Source: Mediterraneibacter massiliensis (lineage in GTDB: Bacteria > Bacillota > Clostridia > Lachnospirales > Lachnospiraceae). From it: a stretch of DNA of 64,000 nt. A program made the translations under genes and the position numbers. The stretch spans positions 1,728,371 to 1,792,370 of the forward strand of contig NZ_LN913001.1 of assembly GCF_001487105.1 (NCBI RefSeq). Direction: 5' to 3'. A model generated the notes under the pieces. The model was not told the origin of the DNA. It ran no database searches and was given only the letters and a program-made list of their open reading frames with translations. Below are positions 1 through 7,492 of this stretch, in pieces. How positions within the stretch are numbered: position 1 is the first letter of the stretch; each line of letters starts with the position of its first letter.

Positions 1-89
1 AGCCCTTTTTCTATCCTTTTATCAAGCAGCACTCAAAGCGGAAAGACTATATAGCCTATCCGATATGGCTACTGATTATCCTATATTTG

Positions 90-296
90 TTAAATTGCTG
101 TCAGGTCATTCAGAAAATCTTCAAATCGTTTCCTTTTGATAAGAAACTTTACTCCATTTTGAATAATAAAACCGGAGTCCAAATTATCTGAAACAAGTTT
201 TCTTAATTTCTTTTCTCCAATATTAAAATAAATTACTGCTTCATCAATCGTTAAACAAAACTTATTTTGTATCTGTATCTGTGTTTCATTATTCAT
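90..296 (-). CDS. xis: Tn916-family excisionase (Xis)
   Basis: A 68-residue basic protein that should act as the directionality factor, bending element ends so that the tyrosine integrase excises rather than integrates. The core LTIDEAVIYFNIGEKKLRKL followed by a basic C-terminal stretch (residues ~50-62) matches the Tn916 Xis winged-helix layout in order and length. In Tn916 the integrase follows xis directly on the same strand; no integrase start codon is visible in bases 1-89, so int should begin just outside the window to the left. The identity rests on family resemblance recalled from Tn916, and the position at an element end agrees with it. Confidence 0.9.
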   Translation of the reverse strand: MNNETQIQIQNKFCLTIDEAVIYFNIGEKKLRKLVSDNLDSGFIIQNGVKFLIKRKRFEDFLNDLTAI

Positions 297-711
297 TTAT
301 TCTCTCCCCTTTCTTGAACTATAAAACTATTGTAAAATTATAAAGGCTCATCAGACGGTTTTAGCAAACCTCACAAGAATTTCACTTCCGCATGGTTCTC
401 ATGCAGCTCTACCCGTTGTCTGCGACGCTTCTAACGCTCGGACTACGGCGGTAAAGGAGTATCATTATACCGATATATGGATTGTGGCGACAGAGTTGCT
501 AAATCTGCTTTGGAACGCTGATAGTTTTCGCTCGTTTTGTCCCTCCTTTCGGTCATGGCGTATCAGCCCAACGGCTCCCCATATATCGAATGTATCTGAT
601 TTGCCTTATGCTGCGTCGCCGTTCTATTGCGCCGCTTTCTTTGTCAAAGAACAGAGGGCTGTCCTGCGATATGGAACGGAAAAGGGGGAAGCGTTCCAAT
701 ACCGCGTTGGT
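297..711. other. Intergenic region between xis and the small HTH gene
   Basis: About 415 bases with no supportable gene. Short frames on the plus strand here show no recognisable domain and have no ribosome site at a suitable distance. In Tn916 the equivalent stretch holds the promoter for xis-int; no clear -35/-10 pair could be picked by eye. Confidence 0.5.
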
Positions 712-969
712 TTATTCAGCCCTAAATATGAGAATTGCCCTCATTAGTTTTGCTTGCAGCCTTTCGCGTATTTCTTCGTCCACTCCAAAATAAACATTTC
801 CTCGCTCGTCATAGAGCTTTCGCATGGAAAGACTTGCTATGTAGCCGCTGAAATGCTGCAATACAATCTTCATTGAGTCCGGGTCGCCTTTGCTCGCCGC
901 CAAAATAACGGGATAGGGAACAAGGGCAGTTTCCGGGTACTCGGTCGGTTTACCATTCAATCCATTCAT
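712..969 (-). CDS. Small helix-turn-helix protein of the Tn916 regulatory module
   Basis: An 85-residue protein with a GGAGG ribosome site nine bases before its ATG. The stretch AASKGDPDSMKIVLQHF resembles the HTH-like N-terminal part found in small conjugative-transposon proteins encoded beside the orf7 sigma factor. Its start overlaps the end of the sigma-like gene by 20 bases, so the two are probably translated together. The likely role is regulation of xis/int or transfer genes, inferred from Tn916. No catalytic residues are visible. Confidence 0.75.
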   Translation of the reverse strand: MNGLNGKPTEYPETALVPYPVILAASKGDPDSMKIVLQHFSGYIASLSMRKLYDERGNVYFGVDEEIRERLQAKLMRAILIFRAE

Positions 970-1390
970 CAGCGTTTTCCTCCAAATATTTTTTTAACTG
1001 CTCAAAGGAGCTTGTCCGGCGATACTGTACCGTACTTCTTGAGATATTGAGCTGCTTTCCGATTTCTATATCAGTCAATCCCTCAAAGTAATACAGCAGT
1101 ACAATTTTGCGCCGTTCTTCGGGTAAAGCCCGGATAGCTTCAAGCAGCAATTTTGGGGTTATTTCCTTTCCTGCCATTTGATAGGACGGCTCTGCTTCTT
1201 CGTCTTGAAAATACTTATCGACGGTATAAAGCTGCCGTTCCTCATGCAAGGCAAGGTTGGAAAAAGTAACCTCCCGAACTCTGCGCCGACGAATTTCCTC
1301 ATGGGCGTTGCACGCTTCATTGTGAAGTACTGATTTACAGAACTTTTGAAACGCACATTGCTTTTCAAATTCCCTGCGATTAGGTGTCAT
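950..1390 (-). CDS. Tn916 Orf7-like sigma-70 family regulator
   Basis: A 146-residue protein starting at an ATG (MTPNRREF) preceded by AAAGGAGGTG; a longer upstream frame without an RBS was rejected. The C-terminal half has the sigma region 4 pattern: LPEERRKIVLLYYFEGLTD (residues ~88-106), then a helix-turn-helix IEIGKQLNISRSTVQYRR. Tn916 Orf7 is the activator of its own regulatory and transfer operon, and the same job is inferred here. It overlaps the downstream small HTH gene. No sigma region 2 sequence was recognised, as is usual for this family. Confidence 0.85.
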   Translation of the reverse strand: MTPNRREFEKQCAFQKFCKSVLHNEACNAHEEIRRRRVREVTFSNLALHEERQLYTVDKYFQDEEAEPSYQMAGKEITPKLLLEAIRALPEERRKIVLLYYFEGLTDIEIGKQLNISRSTVQYRRTSSFEQLKKYLEENADEWIEW

Positions 1391-1585
1391 GGTGTTCACC
1401 TCCTTTCTGCCGAAAGGCGGTAGTACCTCCCCTTTTCGCGGGATAATACAGGCGACTTTTTGCTTTGCCAAAAAGGGGGCAAAGTTTTTGAAAAATCTTC
1501 TGTAAAATGCGAAATGCGCCTGCCTGCAAAATGCAGACAGACGCATAGGAAATAACAGCAGTATTTAATTGATTTGACAGTTCAT

Positions 1586-1666
1586 CTACATAGCCGGAAT
1601 AACCCGTCGGTGGATAATGGCTTTTTTTGATAGTAACCCATTAGACAGGCATAAGAAAAAGGACAT
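1586..1666 (-). CDS. Putative 26-residue leader peptide
   Basis: Starts at ATG 1666 (MSFFLCLSNGLL...) with a perfect AAGGAGG eight bases upstream and ends at TAG 1586-1588. The start codon and RBS lie inside a strong stem-loop, the arrangement of attenuation leader peptides. It lies about 200 bases upstream of the sigma-like gene on the same strand. I do not recognise the peptide; resemblance to a known antibiotic leader was looked for and not found. It could be a chance frame, but the RBS is the best in this stretch. Confidence 0.5.
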   Translation of the reverse strand: MSFFLCLSNGLLSKKAIIHRRVIPAM

Positions 1667-1695
1667 GGCGATACCTCCTTAATACCGCCATATCC
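1661..1695 (-). promoter_or_regulatory. Stem-loop occluding the leader-peptide start
   Basis: On the minus strand GGATATGGCG pairs with CGCCATGTCC over ten positions (one G-U pair). The 15-base loop contains the ribosome site AAGGAGG, and the ATG lies in the 3' arm. This could limit translation of the 26-codon frame or act as a switch; function is inferred from structure only. Confidence 0.5.
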
Positions 1696-1740
1696 TTATA
1701 AAAGGGCGACTTTAACACACCCTCTGTATTCTTACTTTTG

Positions 1741-1783
1741 GAAAAAGAAAACAGCGGCTTTGATTGTTATTTCAAAACCGCTG
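1741..1783 (-). terminator. Terminator-like hairpin followed by T tract
   Basis: On the minus strand CAGCGG...CCGCTG (1752-1783) is followed by a pyrimidine run TTTTCTTTTTC. It may be a second terminator for the KTR/YjdF/PadR transcript. Confidence 0.55.
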
Positions 1784-1880
1784 CTTAACGCTGCTACAAT
1801 CGTTTCCCGTTAGAGTAACGGTTTTGTTGTTGGTAAATATCAGCAATCATAAAACAGATTGTAGCTATCAACAAAAAGAA

Positions 1881-1917
1881 CCGATAACCACAAGGAAATA
1901 TCCTCATGTGTTATCGG
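1881..1917 (-). terminator. Rho-independent terminator after the Cys-rich KTR gene
   Basis: Stem CCGATAAC/GTTATCGG overlaps the stop-codon end of the gene and is followed on the minus strand by TTCTTTTTG. Confidence 0.65.
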
Positions 1918-2102
1918 CTCTGCGTCTGTGCGTCTGGCTCTTTGATAACTGAAATATTTAGTTTATAGACATTGATTAGGGTTTCTTGCTTGCACTTTGG
2001 ACAGTACAGAGGAAAATTTTTTAATTCAGTATCCTCCCGTATTTGCAGTCGTGTTTTATTTTTGCAAACCGGACAATAAATCCAATTTTCACTATTCATC
2101 AT
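1911..2102 (-). CDS. Cysteine-rich KTR family protein
   Basis: A 63-residue protein with a CPVC motif followed by the name-giving KTR and a second pair CPKC, so very likely a zinc ribbon. Such proteins are common hitch-hikers in Tn916-type elements, often near tetracycline-resistance genes; their role is not known to me. The start overlaps the YjdF stop (TAATG), so it is the last gene of a PadR-YjdF-KTR operon. Two adjacent ATGs are possible starts. Confidence 0.8.
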   Translation of the reverse strand: MMNSENWIYCPVCKNKTRLQIREDTELKNFPLYCPKCKQETLINVYKLNISVIKEPDAQTQSR

Positions 2103-2518
2103 TATTTACCTCTATGTTTAGCTTTTCGTTTTTCTTGACGCAAAGCATACTGGCGTTCTTTTTCAACTTCCCGTTGTTCTTTACTTTTAACTTTTCGTTC
2201 CATTTTGTTTTGTTCATGTTGAAGTTTCAACGCCTGTTGTGCTTTGGTTCCCATTCCTTTATTTTGTAACTGATTGTTGATTTCTCGTTGCATACGCTTA
2301 GGATTGATTTTTCGTTCTTCTGTTATTTCTGATTTGATAGGAGGACTGAATTTAAGACTATTCCAATTTTTTAGCAAAAAATCGTAAACTTCATAGTCTT
2401 TAGGTTCACTACCAAAAGTGATTTTACAAACCTCATAATATCCCTCGTCAAATCGTTCATATACGCCAATCCAAAATGGAGCTTCAAACATGACCGTAAA
2501 GCTACTTTTTATAGCCAT
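2102..2518 (-). CDS. yjdF: YjdF family protein
   Basis: A 138-residue protein. The N-terminal half (FTVMFEAPFWIGVYER, FGSEPKDYEVYDFLL) is the conserved YjdF/DUF2992 domain. The C-terminal half is a highly charged Lys/Glu/Arg-rich coiled tail typical of this family. In Bacillus the family is linked to an azaaromatic-sensing riboswitch; none is recognisable here, and the PadR gene four bases upstream probably provides control instead. The biochemical function is not established. Confidence 0.85.
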   Translation of the reverse strand: MAIKSSFTVMFEAPFWIGVYERFDEGYYEVCKITFGSEPKDYEVYDFLLKNWNSLKFSPPIKSEITEERKINPKRMQREINNQLQNKGMGTKAQQALKLQHEQNKMERKVKSKEQREVEKERQYALRQEKRKAKHRGK

Positions 2519-2522
2519 AATA

Positions 2523-3047
2523 TCATTCCTTACTCATCTGCGCTTCAAAGCTGTCAAGCCATTGTAAAAGTGAATTATAAAGAAGTTTCTGCTGTTCAAA
2601 AATTGTTCTTCCTACAAGTGGAATAGTAGCATATTGAATTGCATAATCTTCATTAGCTTTAGCAGAGATTTTTATACTTTCTCTTAATTGAGCAATAAGT
2701 TTAATCGCTTCATTTGAACTAACCTTATTCAAATTTGCAATTACCACATTAAAATCAAATAAGAGGGGAACATCTTGAGAAGCATAGGTAAACATTAACT
2801 TTTCAAAATATTCTTTTCCTTTCTCTGTAATAGAATAAATCGCTTTATCAGCAAATTTATCTCCTTTTACAATATCACTTTCTAAATAGCCTTTTTCTTT
2901 TAATTGCAGAACTTTTCTATAAATTGACGACACACTTATTTTAGTCCACTTTGATAAGTTATGATATTCTACATCTTTCTGTATGTCATAAGCACTTTGC
3001 GGTTTCTCTAACACGATACCAAGCACCACTAAATCTATTGATGACAT
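2523..3047 (-). CDS. PadR family transcriptional regulator
   Basis: A 174-residue protein. The N-terminal winged helix (LVVLGIVLEKPQSAYDI..., ISVSSIYRKVLQLKEKGYL) is the PadR signature, and a helical C-terminal dimerisation domain follows. PadR proteins repress toxin- or drug-responsive genes until a ligand binds. It heads a minus-strand operon with YjdF and KTR and has two overlapping palindromes just upstream of its start, so autorepression is likely. The signal it senses is unknown. Confidence 0.9.
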   Translation of the reverse strand: MSSIDLVVLGIVLEKPQSAYDIQKDVEYHNLSKWTKISVSSIYRKVLQLKEKGYLESDIVKGDKFADKAIYSITEKGKEYFEKLMFTYASQDVPLLFDFNVVIANLNKVSSNEAIKLIAQLRESIKISAKANEDYAIQYATIPLVGRTIFEQQKLLYNSLLQWLDSFEAQMSKE

Positions 3048-3066
3048 ATTATTTCTCCTTTCTTTT

Positions 3067-3098
3067 TACTATTATCAATAGTACTATTGTTAATAGTA
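3067..3098. promoter_or_regulatory. Probable PadR operator: two overlapping palindromes
   Basis: Two 17-bp near-palindromes of form TACTATT-n3-AATAGTA sit side by side and share two bases, 20 bases upstream of the padR start. Paired dyads of this type are usual for autoregulated PadR proteins. Assignment is by position and symmetry. Confidence 0.6.
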
Positions 3099-3129
3099 AA
3101 AGTCAAGAGAAATATGGGCTGTGTTTCCT

Positions 3130-3750
3130 TTATAATAAATATCCAAGATTACCGGATTGAATAGCGGCAATATTTTTAGATATTCTCTCTTTAGACCAAT
3201 CCCACCATTTTAATTTGAGCAATGTATCAATCGTTTCCTCATTAAATCTTTTTCGTATCTGTTTTGCCGGTACACCTCCCACGATTGTATAAGGTGGAAC
3301 ATCTTTCGTTACAACTGCTCGCGCTCCGATAATAGCACCGTCGCCAATCGTAACGCCCGCTAAAATGACTGCTTCATAACCAATCCAAACATCATTTCCG
3401 ACAACAATATCTCCTTTATTATCCCATGCCTTTGTAATGTCTTTTACGTCTAATCCCCATTCTTCAAAAAAAATAGGAAATGGGTATGTTGATAAGGACG
3501 ATAATGTATGATTTGCACTATTGAAAATAAACTTTGCTCCACACGCGATTGAACAAAATTTCCCAATTATCAATTTGTCTTGATTGATAGGGTATTGATA
3601 TAAAACATTATTTTTTTCAAAGTCTTTTGGTTCTTTCACAAAATCATTATACATAGTATAATCGCCCACTATGATATTAGGGTTAGTGATAACACTTTTA
3701 AGATATACCGTTTCTTTATCTTTTGAACGTGGATAAATTTTCTGTAACAT
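3130..3750 (-). CDS. CatB/Vat-like xenobiotic O-acetyltransferase
   Basis: A 206-residue left-handed beta-helix (hexapeptide repeat) acetyltransferase. [17 protein letters not shown] and NSANH near residues 65-85, [20 protein letters not shown] (residues ~122-141), and the C-terminal [13 protein letters not shown] all match the xenobiotic acetyltransferase family, in which the conserved His of the NxANH motif is the catalytic base. The layout ([12 protein letters not shown] near the end) resembles streptogramin A acetyltransferases (Vat) as much as CatB, so a resistance role is plausible but not shown. It sits between an Ntn hydrolase (13 bases upstream) and padR, in AT-rich cargo. Confidence 0.8.
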   Translation of the reverse strand: MLQKIYPRSKDKETVYLKSVITNPNIIVGDYTMYNDFVKEPKDFEKNNVLYQYPINQDKLIIGKFCSIACGAKFIFNSANHTLSSLSTYPFPIFFEEWGLDVKDITKAWDNKGDIVVGNDVWIGYEAVILAGVTIGDGAIIGARAVVTKDVPPYTIVGGVPAKQIRKRFNEETIDTLLKLKWWDWSKERISKNIAAIQSGNLGYLL

Positions 3751-3763
3751 AATGGTTCCTCCC

Positions 3764-4471
3764 TTATCGCTCTAACGGAAAAGTGAATGTTTGAATACAT
3801 TCAAAATGGTTATTTTCTACATAATATACGGTTTGCTCTTTGGCAGAATACACGAAAGAAACTCTCGTTGCCCATGCACCCTCTTGACGTACATCATAAA
3901 GTAATTGAATTGCGTCTGAAATTGAAAAATCGGGGCTATATTTTTCTAATTTTTTCAAAGCACGTTCATATCTATCGTCCCCCGGAACAATAAAATCTTT
4001 TGTACTTTCCGGCTTCATCAAAGAATAGTTCGTTATCAAGGAATATTGTTCGCGTTCTTCTTTATAGCCTATTCCCGGTTCAATGATTAAAACACGTCCA
4101 TGACTGTCTGATAACATTGCCTGCATGGTTGCGTCCGGTGCATAAGTAACTTGCTTTGCCTTTACAATTTGGAGTACCTCATCAAAAGAAATTTGTGCTT
4201 TAATAAACTGTTCTGTCAAGTCGGCAATCGTTATACAGTCAGAATTATCTCGATATATTCCGGCAGGATTGTCATGCACATATAACAATGTCCCAACATT
4301 TCCATTCCTATTGATACCATGATAAGAGTGGTATGTACCGTCCGGTCGTAAAATACCTATATAAAAGCGTTCTTTTTCTTTTATCACTTTATGTTTCCAC
4401 ACTGCAAGGTCAATATCAAAATTAAATCCTGTAATCATGTCATTCCCATTATAAACAAATCGGGTACACAT
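3764..4471 (-). CDS. Linear amide C-N hydrolase, choloylglycine hydrolase (Ntn) family
   Basis: A 235-residue protein. Met1-Cys2 supplies the N-terminal nucleophile after Met removal, and FNFDID (residues 16-21) is at the position of the family's substrate-pocket Asp. The family includes bile salt hydrolases, penicillin V acylases and acyl-homoserine-lactone amidases. Two oddities: it is short (bile salt hydrolases are ~320-330 residues), and the Arg of the usual GRNxD motif is Phe16. It may therefore act on a non-bile amide, or be an amidase related to the neighbouring resistance-like gene. Thirteen bases separate it from the acetyltransferase gene, so the two are probably co-transcribed. 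Confidence 0.75.
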   Translation of the reverse strand: MCTRFVYNGNDMITGFNFDIDLAVWKHKVIKEKERFYIGILRPDGTYHSYHGINRNGNVGTLLYVHDNPAGIYRDNSDCITIADLTEQFIKAQISFDEVLQIVKAKQVTYAPDATMQAMLSDSHGRVLIIEPGIGYKEEREQYSLITNYSLMKPESTKDFIVPGDDRYERALKKLEKYSPDFSISDAIQLLYDVRQEGAWATRVSFVYSAKEQTVYYVENNHFECIQTFTFPLER

Positions 4472-4578
4472 AATAGTTCCCTCCCATGTATTTTAAATAT
4501 TTCTTCTTTATCATACAGTTCGTTGAAAAATTTTTCTATACTCTATATAATACCGAATCAATCTGTATAAAAATAAGA

Positions 4579-4595
4579 GGCTGCACTCGGCAGCC
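4579..4595 (-). terminator. Terminator after the CD3324-type gene
   Basis: GGCTGC and GCAGCC arms pair around a short loop; the minus strand continues with TCTTATTTTTATAC. Located just downstream of the stop at 4603. Confidence 0.65.
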
Positions 4596-4602
4596 CCTTA
4601 CC

Positions 4603-4866
4603 TTACTTTTGATATATAATTTTCCGAACCGCATATAAAGATAGGCAATATTTTTCGGCAAGACAATTTATAGAAATACCGCTTTGATATTCTTGTTTTA
4701 TCTTCTGGTTACGTTGCTCTAATTCTTTCCTGTAACCGGAAACTTCTCCCCAACGCTTTTGTTGCTCCTGTTCGACAGGAACATAAATATATTCGCCTTG
4801 AACATAACTTTGTAACTCTTTTACCAATGCGTCCGGAAGAATAACTTGTGCATTTTTATATTTCAT
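4603..4866 (-). CDS. CD3324 family protein
   Basis: An 87-residue protein. The ATG at 4866 (MKYKNAQVILP) has AAGGAGG upstream, so a longer frame was rejected. The pattern ILPDALVKELQSYVQGEYIYVP, then WGE, then a C-terminal helix-turn-helix-like segment (SINCLAEKYCLSLYAVRKIIY) is that of the small CD3324 family of clostridia. Function is unknown; the C-terminus suggests nucleic acid binding. An unusual nested stem-loop lies 35 bases upstream of its start. Confidence 0.75.
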   Translation of the reverse strand: MKYKNAQVILPDALVKELQSYVQGEYIYVPVEQEQQKRWGEVSGYRKELEQRNQKIKQEYQSGISINCLAEKYCLSLYAVRKIIYQK

Positions 4867-4900
4867 GCAGGCTTCCTCCTTGATTATGATAGTCAAGTTA

Positions 4901-4969
4901 CAAAGCCAGCATTATTTTGCGACTATTTTACTCCATGCAACCGTCGCAATCTACTGGCTTTGCATGGAG
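4901..4969 (-). promoter_or_regulatory. Nested, mutually exclusive stem-loops upstream of the CD3324 gene
   Basis: CAAAGCCAG (4901-4909) pairs perfectly with CTGGCTTTG (4954-4962), and inside it TTGCGAC (4917-4923) with GTCGCAA (4943-4949). CTCCATGCAA (4931-4940) pairs perfectly with TTGCATGGAG (4960-4969) and competes with the first fold. The structure ends 34 bases before the start codon at 4866, so a leader RNA switch is possible. A DNA-level site is the alternative. Confidence 0.5.
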
Positions 4970-5175
4970 AAAATCTTTGTTTCTCTTTTTGGTGTTGATA
5001 CACATATAAATCACTTCTTTCAATCAAATAGGGATTATTGTCAGTATATCATTTTCATCTCAAAAATACAACGCTGCTTTTAATATAATATGCTCTATTT
5101 CTATCCGTACTATGATATGTGTAATCATATCTCAAAGAAAAGAGGAACAGTAAAATGTAGTTGGGTGAAATGACT

Positions 5176-5535
5176 ATGAAGCAGAACAAAGAAAAATTCG
5201 ATTTTAAGGCTTTCGGGCAAGCCATTAAAGCAGCAAGAAAAGCAAAGGGAATATCACGCAATCAGTTAGCCGACACACTGAATATTGCGCCCCGGTATAT
5301 CGCGTCCATTGAGAACAGCGGGCAGCACCCAAGTTTACAGATTTTATATGAGCTTGTAACCCTGCTTGACGTATCAGTAGACCAGTTCTTTTTCCCGGAA
5401 CGGGAACAGGAGAAGTCCACACGCCGCCGTCAACTTGATACCATGCTTGACACAATGAGCGAAACAGACTTAAAAATTATGTCTGCTACTGCAAAAGGTA
5501 TAGAGGAAGCCAACAACGACAAGACGGGGGAATAA
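5176..5535 (+). CDS. Xre-type helix-turn-helix regulator of the mobilisation operon
   Basis: About 119 residues from the ATG at 5176 (MKQNKEKFDF); an in-frame TTG at 5161 is an alternative start. FGQAIKAARKAKGISRNQLADTLNIAPRYIASIENSGQHPSLQILYELVTLLDVSVDQFF is split over residues ~11-70 as a Cro/CI HTH, followed by the STRRRQLD... helical tail common in CTn regulators. It precedes mobC and the relaxase on the same strand and probably controls them. A second protein of the same family (36175-36534) occurs in the older island. Confidence 0.85.
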   Translation: MKQNKEKFDFKAFGQAIKAARKAKGISRNQLADTLNIAPRYIASIENSGQHPSLQILYELVTLLDVSVDQFFFPEREQEKSTRRRQLDTMLDTMSETDLKIMSATAKGIEEANNDKTGE

Positions 5536-5570
5536 AGTTCCCTCGTTTTTGTCTGCATAAAGTGATTGAA

Positions 5571-5598
5571 GCGTCGCAGGATTGCGGCGTTTTTCTTT
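5571..5598 (+). terminator. Terminator after the Xre regulator
   Basis: Stem CGTCGCA/TGCGGCG with a three-to-four-base loop followed by TTTTTCTTTT. It separates the regulator from mobC, leaving room for a mob-specific promoter. Confidence 0.65.
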
Positions 5599-5658
5599 TG
5601 CGCTTTTTTTGGCATACTGGGAGTTTCGTTGTAGTGATAAGTGAGGAAAAAACTTTCT

Positions 5659-5758
5659 TAGCAAGCATAGGAAAAGAGTACCCTTTTCCGTATTTTCCCC
5701 CTCTTACCCTGCGGTGCGTCGGTTGAAAATTGCTTGTTGGGAAGTGTCCCAAACCCTC
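5659..5758 (+). other. oriT: Putative origin of transfer (oriT), copy 1
   Basis: Lies directly upstream of mobC and the relaxase. The left part (5659-5692) holds a GGAAAAG/CCTTTTCC dyad. The right part (5731-5758) holds the perfect hairpin TTGGGA-AGTG-TCCCAA followed by ACCCTC, the usual shape of a relaxase-binding inverted repeat next to a nic site. Both parts recur, perfectly conserved and with near-identical spacing (38 versus 39 bases), in inverted orientation at 13988-14088. No nic position is claimed. Confidence 0.65.
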
Positions 5759-5779
5759 GGAACGGAAAGGAGCGATTGC

Positions 5780-6109
5780 ATGAACGGACGCAAAAGAAAA
5801 GTACAAATCAAATTCTATGTAACAGAGAAAGAACGGGCGTTGATTGAGCAGAAAATGAAGCTCGTCCCTACCCAAAACATGGCGGCGTATCTTCGCAAGA
5901 TTGCTATTGACGGCTATATCATTCAGACAGACCATAGCGATATAAAAGCCATGACAGCGGAGATACAGAAAATCGGGGTCAACATCAATCAGATTGCAAA
6001 GCGTGTCAATGCGACAGGCAGCGTCTATCAAGAGGACATAGAAGAAATAAAGGGGGTGCTTGCGGAGATATGGCGGTTACAAAGATTAAGCCTATTAAAA
6101 GCACGTTAA
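5780..6109 (+). CDS. mobC: MobC-type relaxosome accessory protein
   Basis: A 109-residue protein starting at ATG 5780 behind GGAAAGGAG. The N-terminal ribbon-like stretch (RKVQIKFYVTEKERALIEQKM) and the C-terminal EIQKIGVNINQIAKRVNATG are the MobC/relaxosome signature (IG.NINQIAR). These proteins bind oriT and help the relaxase open the strand. The 3' end overlaps the relaxase start by 40 bases, so the two are coupled. Confidence 0.9.
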   Translation: MNGRKRKVQIKFYVTEKERALIEQKMKLVPTQNMAAYLRKIAIDGYIIQTDHSDIKAMTAEIQKIGVNINQIAKRVNATGSVYQEDIEEIKGVLAEIWRLQRLSLLKAR

Positions 6110-7416
6110 GCAAAGCCCTTGATTATATCCAAAACCCGGATAAGACAGACGGGAAAACACTTGTGTCCTCCTTTGGGTGCAGCTATGAAACGGCAGATAT
6201 TGAGTTTGAATATACTTTGTCGCAGGCTCGGCAGAAAGGGAACAACTTAGCCTTTCATCTGATACAATCGTTTGAACCGGGAGAGGTGGACTGTGAGAAA
6301 GCCCATGCAATCGGAAAGCAGCTTGCCGACGCAGCAACAAAGGGACAGCACGAATACGTCCTTACCACCCACATAGACAAGGGGCATATCCATAACCACA
6401 TCATTTTTTGCGCGGTCAATTTCGTTGACTACCATAAGTACAATTCCAATAAGCGCAGCTACTACGGCATACGGAACATGAGCGATAAGTTGTGCCGGGA
6501 AAACGGGCTGTCCGTTGTCGTTCCGGGTAAAGGCAGTAAGGGAAAAAGCTATGCGGAATATCAAGCGGAAAAGACGGGAACAAGTTGGAAAGGCAAGCTG
6601 AAAATTGCCGTTGATACGCTTATCCCCCAAGTAGCAAGTTTTGAAGAATTATTGCAGCGGTTACAGGCGGCGGGCTATGAGATAAAGCCGGGAAAATATA
6701 TCTCCTGCCGTGCTCCCGGACAGGAACGGTTTACCCGCTTAAAAACCCTCGGTGCAGATTATACAGAGGAAGTAATCAGAGAACGGATTGCAGGCAAGCG
6801 CACAAAGGCGGCGAAAACTCCCAAAGAGCAGCGCGGCGTATCGCTGCTTATCGACATTGAAAACAGTATCAAGGCACAAGAGAGCCGGGGGTATGAACAG
6901 TGGGCTAAAATCCACAATCTGAAACAGGCAGCAAAGACCATGAATTTCTTGACGGAAAATAATCTCACGCAGTATGCAGATTTGACCGCAAGGATAGCGG
7001 AAATCCAGACGGAAAGCGAACAGGCGGCAGAGGCATTAAAGGGCGTGGAAAGGCGGCTTGCGGATATGGCGGTGCTGATGAAGCACGTTGCCACATACCA
7101 AAAGACCAAGCCAGCCTATGACGCATACCGCAGGGCAAAGGACAAGGGCGCATACCGGGCAAAACAGGAAAGCAGTCTGATACTCCATGAAGCAGCAGCA
7201 AAGACACTCAAAGCGTCGGGCATTACCAAACTCCCCAACCTCGCCGCCATGCAGGAAGAATACGGACATCTCCAAGCGCAGAAAGAAGCCCTTTACGCCG
7301 ATTATGGAAAGTTGAAAAAGAAAGTCAAGGAATACGATGTTATCAAACAGAACATAGACAGCATTTTGCGGCAGGGGAAAGAGCCGGAACGTGGAAAGGA
7401 AACAGAGCGCGGATAA
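6070..7416 (+). CDS. MOBP-type relaxase (mobilisation nuclease, VirD2-like)
   Basis: A 448-residue protein. The N-terminal ~200 residues form the relaxase domain. The metal-binding histidine motif is visible as THIDKGHIHNHIIF (residues ~97-110), preceded by the HLIQSFEPGE segment typical of MOBP relaxases. It should nick oriT, stay linked to the 5' end and pilot the strand through the VirB4/VirD4 channel encoded on the other strand. The C-terminal half is helical and Lys/Glu-rich. It is on the plus strand while all other transfer genes are on the minus strand, and it lies inside a segment flanked by inverted oriT-like copies. Confidence 0.92.
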   Translation: MAVTKIKPIKSTLSKALDYIQNPDKTDGKTLVSSFGCSYETADIEFEYTLSQARQKGNNLAFHLIQSFEPGEVDCEKAHAIGKQLADAATKGQHEYVLTTHIDKGHIHNHIIFCAVNFVDYHKYNSNKRSYYGIRNMSDKLCRENGLSVVVPGKGSKGKSYAEYQAEKTGTSWKGKLKIAVDTLIPQVASFEELLQRLQAAGYEIKPGKYISCRAPGQERFTRLKTLGADYTEEVIRERIAGKRTKAAKTPKEQRGVSLLIDIENSIKAQESRGYEQWAKIHNLKQAAKTMNFLTENNLTQYADLTARIAEIQTESEQAAEALKGVERRLADMAVLMKHVATYQKTKPAYDAYRRAKDKGAYRAKQESSLILHEAAAKTLKASGITKLPNLAAMQEEYGHLQAQKEALYADYGKLKKKVKEYDVIKQNIDSILRQGKEPERGKETERG

Positions 7417-7492
7417 AGTCTATATATGGAATATCTCAAAGAATTATGGTAAAATATATTTATTGAAAAATACTGTAAAGGTAGGATAAATT

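Larger units (their letters stand above)
1391..1910. other. Long leader/intergenic region upstream of the sigma-like gene
   Basis: About 520 bases with no large gene. It holds two terminator-like hairpins for the gene to the right and, closer to the sigma-like gene, a 26-codon reading frame with a strong RBS inside a stem-loop (separate entries). The layout resembles a long attenuated leader. Confidence 0.5.

Noticed and set aside
484..793. Two overlapping plus-strand frames after xis
   Set aside because: No recognisable domain, no convincing RBS, and the second overlaps the real minus-strand HTH gene.
950..1546. Longer version of the sigma-like protein (198 aa)
   Set aside because: The extra 52 residues have no family match, while ATG 1390 has an excellent RBS.
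4867..5083. 72-codon plus-strand frame upstream of the Xre gene
   Set aside because: It overlaps the structured leader of the CD3324 gene and has no family features.
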